DNA from: Notamacropus eugenii
Taxonomy: Eukaryota > Chordata > Mammalia > Diprotodontia > Macropodidae
Direction: 5' to 3'
Assembly: GCF_028372415.1 (NCBI RefSeq)
Contig: NC_092875.1
Span: 357,236,233 to 357,300,232 of the forward strand
DNA: 64,000 bases
Made by a program: the position numbers and the translations under genes. This document shows positions 60,461 through 64,000 of the stretch, in pieces (position 1 is the first letter of the stretch; each line of letters starts with the position of its first letter). Below the pieces are notes generated by a model. It was not told the DNA's origin and did not search any database. It worked only from the letters and a program-made list of their open reading frames with translations.

Positions 60461-61739
60461 TTTCACTGCATGGTATTGAACCTCTTGTGAACATGACAGT
60501 ATAAGACACCTACTTTTCCTATTCAATGCTGCTTTTTTGCTATTGACAACTCCTTTGCCTCCTTTCCAAAGAGGAATTATAGGCCACTTTCCAGGTAAGT
60601 TTTAATTTTTCTGCATCTTTTGGTCTTTATTGCAAGAACTGAGAGATAGAATGTGAAACAGTTCATTCAGTAGAATCAATCAACTGGTAATTAGACAATA
60701 ATATTTTATATAGAAATACAAAGGTAAATTAATGTAGGTAATCTAGATCCTGTGTATTTCTTCATACCACTTTGCCCTTTTCACTGAATTCATTGTCATT
60801 AATTACAAAGTAAATAGGGGTCATAATGAATTGAAGAATATATTATATTTGTTTGATGGGTTGCCATAAGCAAAATACTCACTATTCTGTAGCTAGTCAT
60901 CTGTTCAATTTCATTGGGATAATTCAATCAACTGGTACAGTTCTCACTGTGGACATATTCTAAGTTAGCAGTTCTTAGCCTCTGTCTCTCTGTGTCTCTG
61001 TTTCTCAGTCTCTCTCTCTTTGTCTCTGTATGTGAGGGTCCTCTTTGGCAGAACCTTTTCTCAAAACAATTTTTTGAATAATTTTTAGATATGTAAAGTA
61101 AAATAAATGCAATTTCAGATTTTATTACAAAAAATTGATTATGTTGAAAATAATTATCGATTTTTTCAAGTTCAAGAACTCAGGTTAAGAACCCCTACAC
61201 TAAATTTTTCTAGTATGTTCTGCTACCATAATCTTTGTGCTCACAATCCAATGAGGTATTGGAATAGCATTTTTAATGGAGTTTTTTCTTGGAAGCATTG
61301 CTAGATGGAAACAAAAATGGCTATAGAGATAGGAAGAGCTTAATTCCAACTTTGGACACATGGTCGCTGTGTCGCTTGGGACTGGACATTTAACTTCTCA
61401 GAACTCTAGGTAGATTTCTAAGGCTATAAGTTTCAAAGAACAAATTCAATTACCTTAATAGAAGGAGTTACCTGATGTAAAAGTTCCTTATATGATATCA
61501 TAAGTCCAACCCCTATCCTTTGTTTTTGGTGAAATATTTTGTATCAAAATATATTTTTATGCTATGAAAGCATTGATTTCCAATATGCATTTCTCCATGG
61601 AGCAATGCTAGTACTCAGCATAGAATAGGAGCTGAATTCATATTATAGTTTGACTGAAAAATTGCCATGCTAAATGTTATCAGATTTTGTGTCCATGGAC
61701 CAGTCAAAAGTTTGGGAGGGGGAAAAGTTCTATCTATTC
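60461..61739. other. Unique DNA, weak MIR-like piece
   Basis: No gene. 61325-61440 (ttccaactttggacacatgg, ggacatttaacttctcagaa) may be a decayed MIR. A short TCTCTG simple repeat lies at about 60980-61030. Confidence 0.4.
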
Positions 61740-62110
61740 AGCTCAAGTCAACAGTCATTTATTAAGTGTCTAAAGAATGTTAAATTCTGTATTAAGCTCT
61801 AGGGACACAAAGAAGGGCAAAAAATAATCCCTGTACTCAAGGAGATCATAGTCTAGTAAAGGAGGTTAAATCCACAATTACAGCAATTGGAGATCATCAA
61901 AGAGGCAGGGCAATAACATCAAGTGGAACCATGAAAGTCTTCTTGTTAAAGATCAGGTTTCAGTTGAAACTAAAAAAGAACAGGGAAACAAGGAGGCAGA
62001 GAAAAAGAGGGACAAAATTCCAGGCATTAGAGACATTCAGTGAAAATTCTTGGGTTCTGGAGATGGAATATCTTGTTCAAAGAACAGCACTAAGCTCAAT
62101 ATCACTGGAT
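61740..62110 (+). repeat. Old interspersed repeat
   Basis: caacagtcatttattaagtg, ctctagggacacaaagaagg, caaggagatcatagtctagt, ttccaggcattagagacatt, atatcttgttcaaagaacag: the same dispersed repeat as fragments at 17240, 19020 and 63320. I cannot name the family. Confidence 0.55.
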
Positions 62111-62116
62111 TGTAGA

Positions 62117-62232
<116 letters not shown>

Positions 62233-62261
62233 ATATATACATATGTATATGAGTAAGGTGT

Positions 62262-62592
62262 GTGTGTATGTGTGTGTGTGTTCATCCTTTGTTGCCGAAG
62301 AAGACCACACCATCAGAGAAATAATGACATGACTTGCACTTGACTTTGTTTTGAGTGAGGGAGGGCTGTGCAGGTCACCAGCCTCACTTCTCCTCCAGAG
62401 TCATCTGAATCCAATGACCAGATATTCATCAGGATGACTGGAGATGACCTAGGATGAGGCAATTGGGATTAAGTGACTTGCCCAAGGTCACACAGCTAGT
62501 GAGTATCAAGTGTCTGAGGTCAAGTGATTTGAACTCAGATCCTTCTGACTCCTGCACTGGTACTCTATCCACTGCACCACCTAGCTGCTCCA
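62262..62592 (-). mobile_element. Composite marsupial SINE with tRNA-type head and CA tail
   Basis: Read on minus: gagcagctaggtggtgcagt (tRNA-derived head), gagttcaaatcacttgacct, gtgaccttgggcaagtcact, then the module shared with 26699 (ctggaggagaagtgaggctg; gtggtcttcttcggcaacaa), ending gatgaacacacacaca. The 3' end is a CA-rich microsatellite in place of a poly-A tail. Confidence 0.75.
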
Positions 62593-63319
62593 GGAGTGAG
62601 GAGTAAGAAAACTGTAAAGGCAGGAAAGGCCCAGTTACAAAGGGATTTAATGAAGGGAATTTACACAAATATATACTTAATACTTCTTTCATAATTGGGA
62701 AATGGCATTTGGCTACATACCTTTAAATATAACCATATCAAATTATAAAGTTGATGAAAGTTGTCTCTGTTCTTGTTTTTAAAGGAATTCCTGTTTCTAT
62801 TTTGGCTACAATAAGGCCAGCACATCGTAATCTTTACTGTTCATTTAAAACAATATTTCAGTAGAATGTTTAAAGAATGAAACCTTTCTTGACTCATCTT
62901 AGCCCAAAAGTGATATCATTTTATGTTTCGTAAGTGACAATCCAAATTGGACTAGCCGTTGAGTAGTCATGAAATTTTAGAAACAATAAATTTACCTGTT
63001 ATCCTTTTTTTTAATTTTTGTAGTCATATAGACATATGAAATATAAATATCTAATTGAGAGAATCATTTTCTTCAGAAAGGGAGGAAAATTAGAATCATT
63101 TCAAAAAGACATTATAAACATCCAGGTACCGATAGAATTAAGTCTTATTCTATTTAAAAATATATTGCTGTGCTGGTGAGAGAATATGTTGAAGTACTCT
63201 GAACTTTTGACAGTGAGAAATTACTGTTGTTACTTTTTTCCCATGTTGAAGTCCTCCTCCAATGTTTCATCATGTTTTCAAGTGATGCTGCTTTTATATG
63301 ATATGCCCTGGCAAGTAAT
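62593..63319. other. No gene seen
   Basis: AT-rich unique sequence. Confidence 0.5.
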
Positions 63320-63424
63320 AGTCAATTAAAAAGTTTTTTTTAAGTGCCAACTATGTGCCAGTCACTGGGCTAAGTATTATTAATATGAAAACAGAAATGA
63401 AATAGTCTCTGCCTTCAAAAAACT
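63320..63424 (+). repeat. Old interspersed repeat fragment
   Basis: agtgccaactatgtgccagt, cactgggctaagtattatta, tctctgccttcaaaaaactt: start of the repeat also seen at 61740. Confidence 0.5.
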
Positions 63425-63660
63425 TGTTTATCCCTTATTTCTGAAGAAGACCAGTGCCATCACATGGTGATGTCTTGACCTGTGCATGAATTGGTTTTAA
63501 GTGAGGCAGAGAGATATTGCCAGCATCGTTCTCTTTTCCAGACTCATCAAAGTCCAGTGACAAGATAAAAACTACTGATGATGACCTGGGATGCAGTAGG
63601 TGACCTTGGCACCTTCAGTGTTTGACAAAGTCCTAAGTGCTGCACAGTGTCTGCTTTAGC
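63425..63660 (+). mobile_element. Marsupial SINE module, diverged
   Basis: atttctgaagaagaccagtg, catggtgatgtcttgacctg, gactcatcaaagtccagtga, atgatgacctgggatgcagt: the module order of 11955 and 26699. Confidence 0.6.
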
Positions 63661-63740
63661 TGCCTTCATGGCCATCATTCTTATTTACCCATTCTGGAGG
63701 CAGAAGTTTCCACATACTTGGGGTAGACACACCACTAGCT

Positions 63741-63800
63741 CACCTAATAGTTTGAGGACTGTTGATTACCCACCTAATAGTTTGAGGATTGTTGATTACC
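63741..63800 (+). repeat. 30-base tandem duplication
   Basis: CACCTAATAGTTTGAGGA followed by [C/T]TGTTGATTACC occurs at 63741-63770 and again at 63771-63800, with one difference. The copies are in frame within a 79-codon open frame (63647-63886), which I do not regard as a gene. Confidence 0.95.
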
Positions 63801-64000
63801 CAAAATCTAATTTAGCCTCTCTGTTGAGAAGATTTTACCAGGGCATGACTGCTGTGCATGCTACAGCTTCTTCGAGTCACAGGTAATAGCTAGGTGACAA
63901 GTGGACGACAAAAAAGTTGAGTAGCCTTATTCATTCAATAAACTTGCATTCTATCAGATGAACATGTGTATGTATACATATGATAGTACTGTAATTACAT

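Overview
The window looks like an intergenic or deep intronic piece of a marsupial genome. It is AT-rich, has no supportable exon of a multi-exon host gene, and is dominated by LINE-1 relatives. Three things point to a marsupial: several ORF1-only half-L1 (HAL1) insertions, CORE/MIR-like SINEs with the tRNA-type 'cacctagctgc' end, and a second SINE module present in several copies. I cannot tell an American from an Australian marsupial by reading alone.

Layout. 1-9850: an old L1 with an inverted 5' part (3130-4690 minus, then ORF2 on plus), flanked by a HAL1 at 228-3098 and interrupted by a minus-strand HAL1 at 5418-8056. 9851-19432: mostly unique AT-rich DNA with MIR-like SINEs, microsatellites and a second old L1 (12540-14363). 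19449-22984: a HAL1 whose 3' end is replaced or extended by about 1 kb of non-L1 sequence, all inside an older repeat. 23200-27500: a 3' L1/HAL1 fragment, unique DNA and SINEs. 27742-28878: a broken retrocopy of XRCC6 (Ku70). 29363-38925: a HAL1 carrying a full-length antisense L1 (31916-38859) with perfect target-site duplications and only two reading-frame lesions. 38943-42326: unique DNA, one LTR-like fossil and old SINEs. 42327-44084: an EEF1A1 processed pseudogene. 45243-48434: an inverted (twin-primed) L1 fragment and older L1 pieces. 48849-51612: the youngest HAL1, with an ORF1 broken by one internal stop. 51629-58928: unique DNA, two LTR-like fossils and microsatellites. 58929-59956: a PRDX1 retrocopy with a complete 199-codon frame. 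59970-64000: unique DNA, old repeats and SINEs.

How the parts relate. The full-length L1 encodes endonuclease, reverse transcriptase and an RNA-binding ORF1 protein. The HAL1s carry only ORF1, so they presumably moved with reverse transcriptase supplied in trans, as did the three mRNA retrocopies. The first part of the HAL1 3' region resembles the unusually long spacer between ORF1 and ORF2 of the L1, which suggests that HAL1 arose by loss of ORF2 from such an L1. No new multi-gene system was found. The points most worth a second look are the intact PRDX1 retrocopy, the chimeric HAL1, the relation between HAL1 and L1, and an antisense splice-donor arrangement in the L1 5'UTR.
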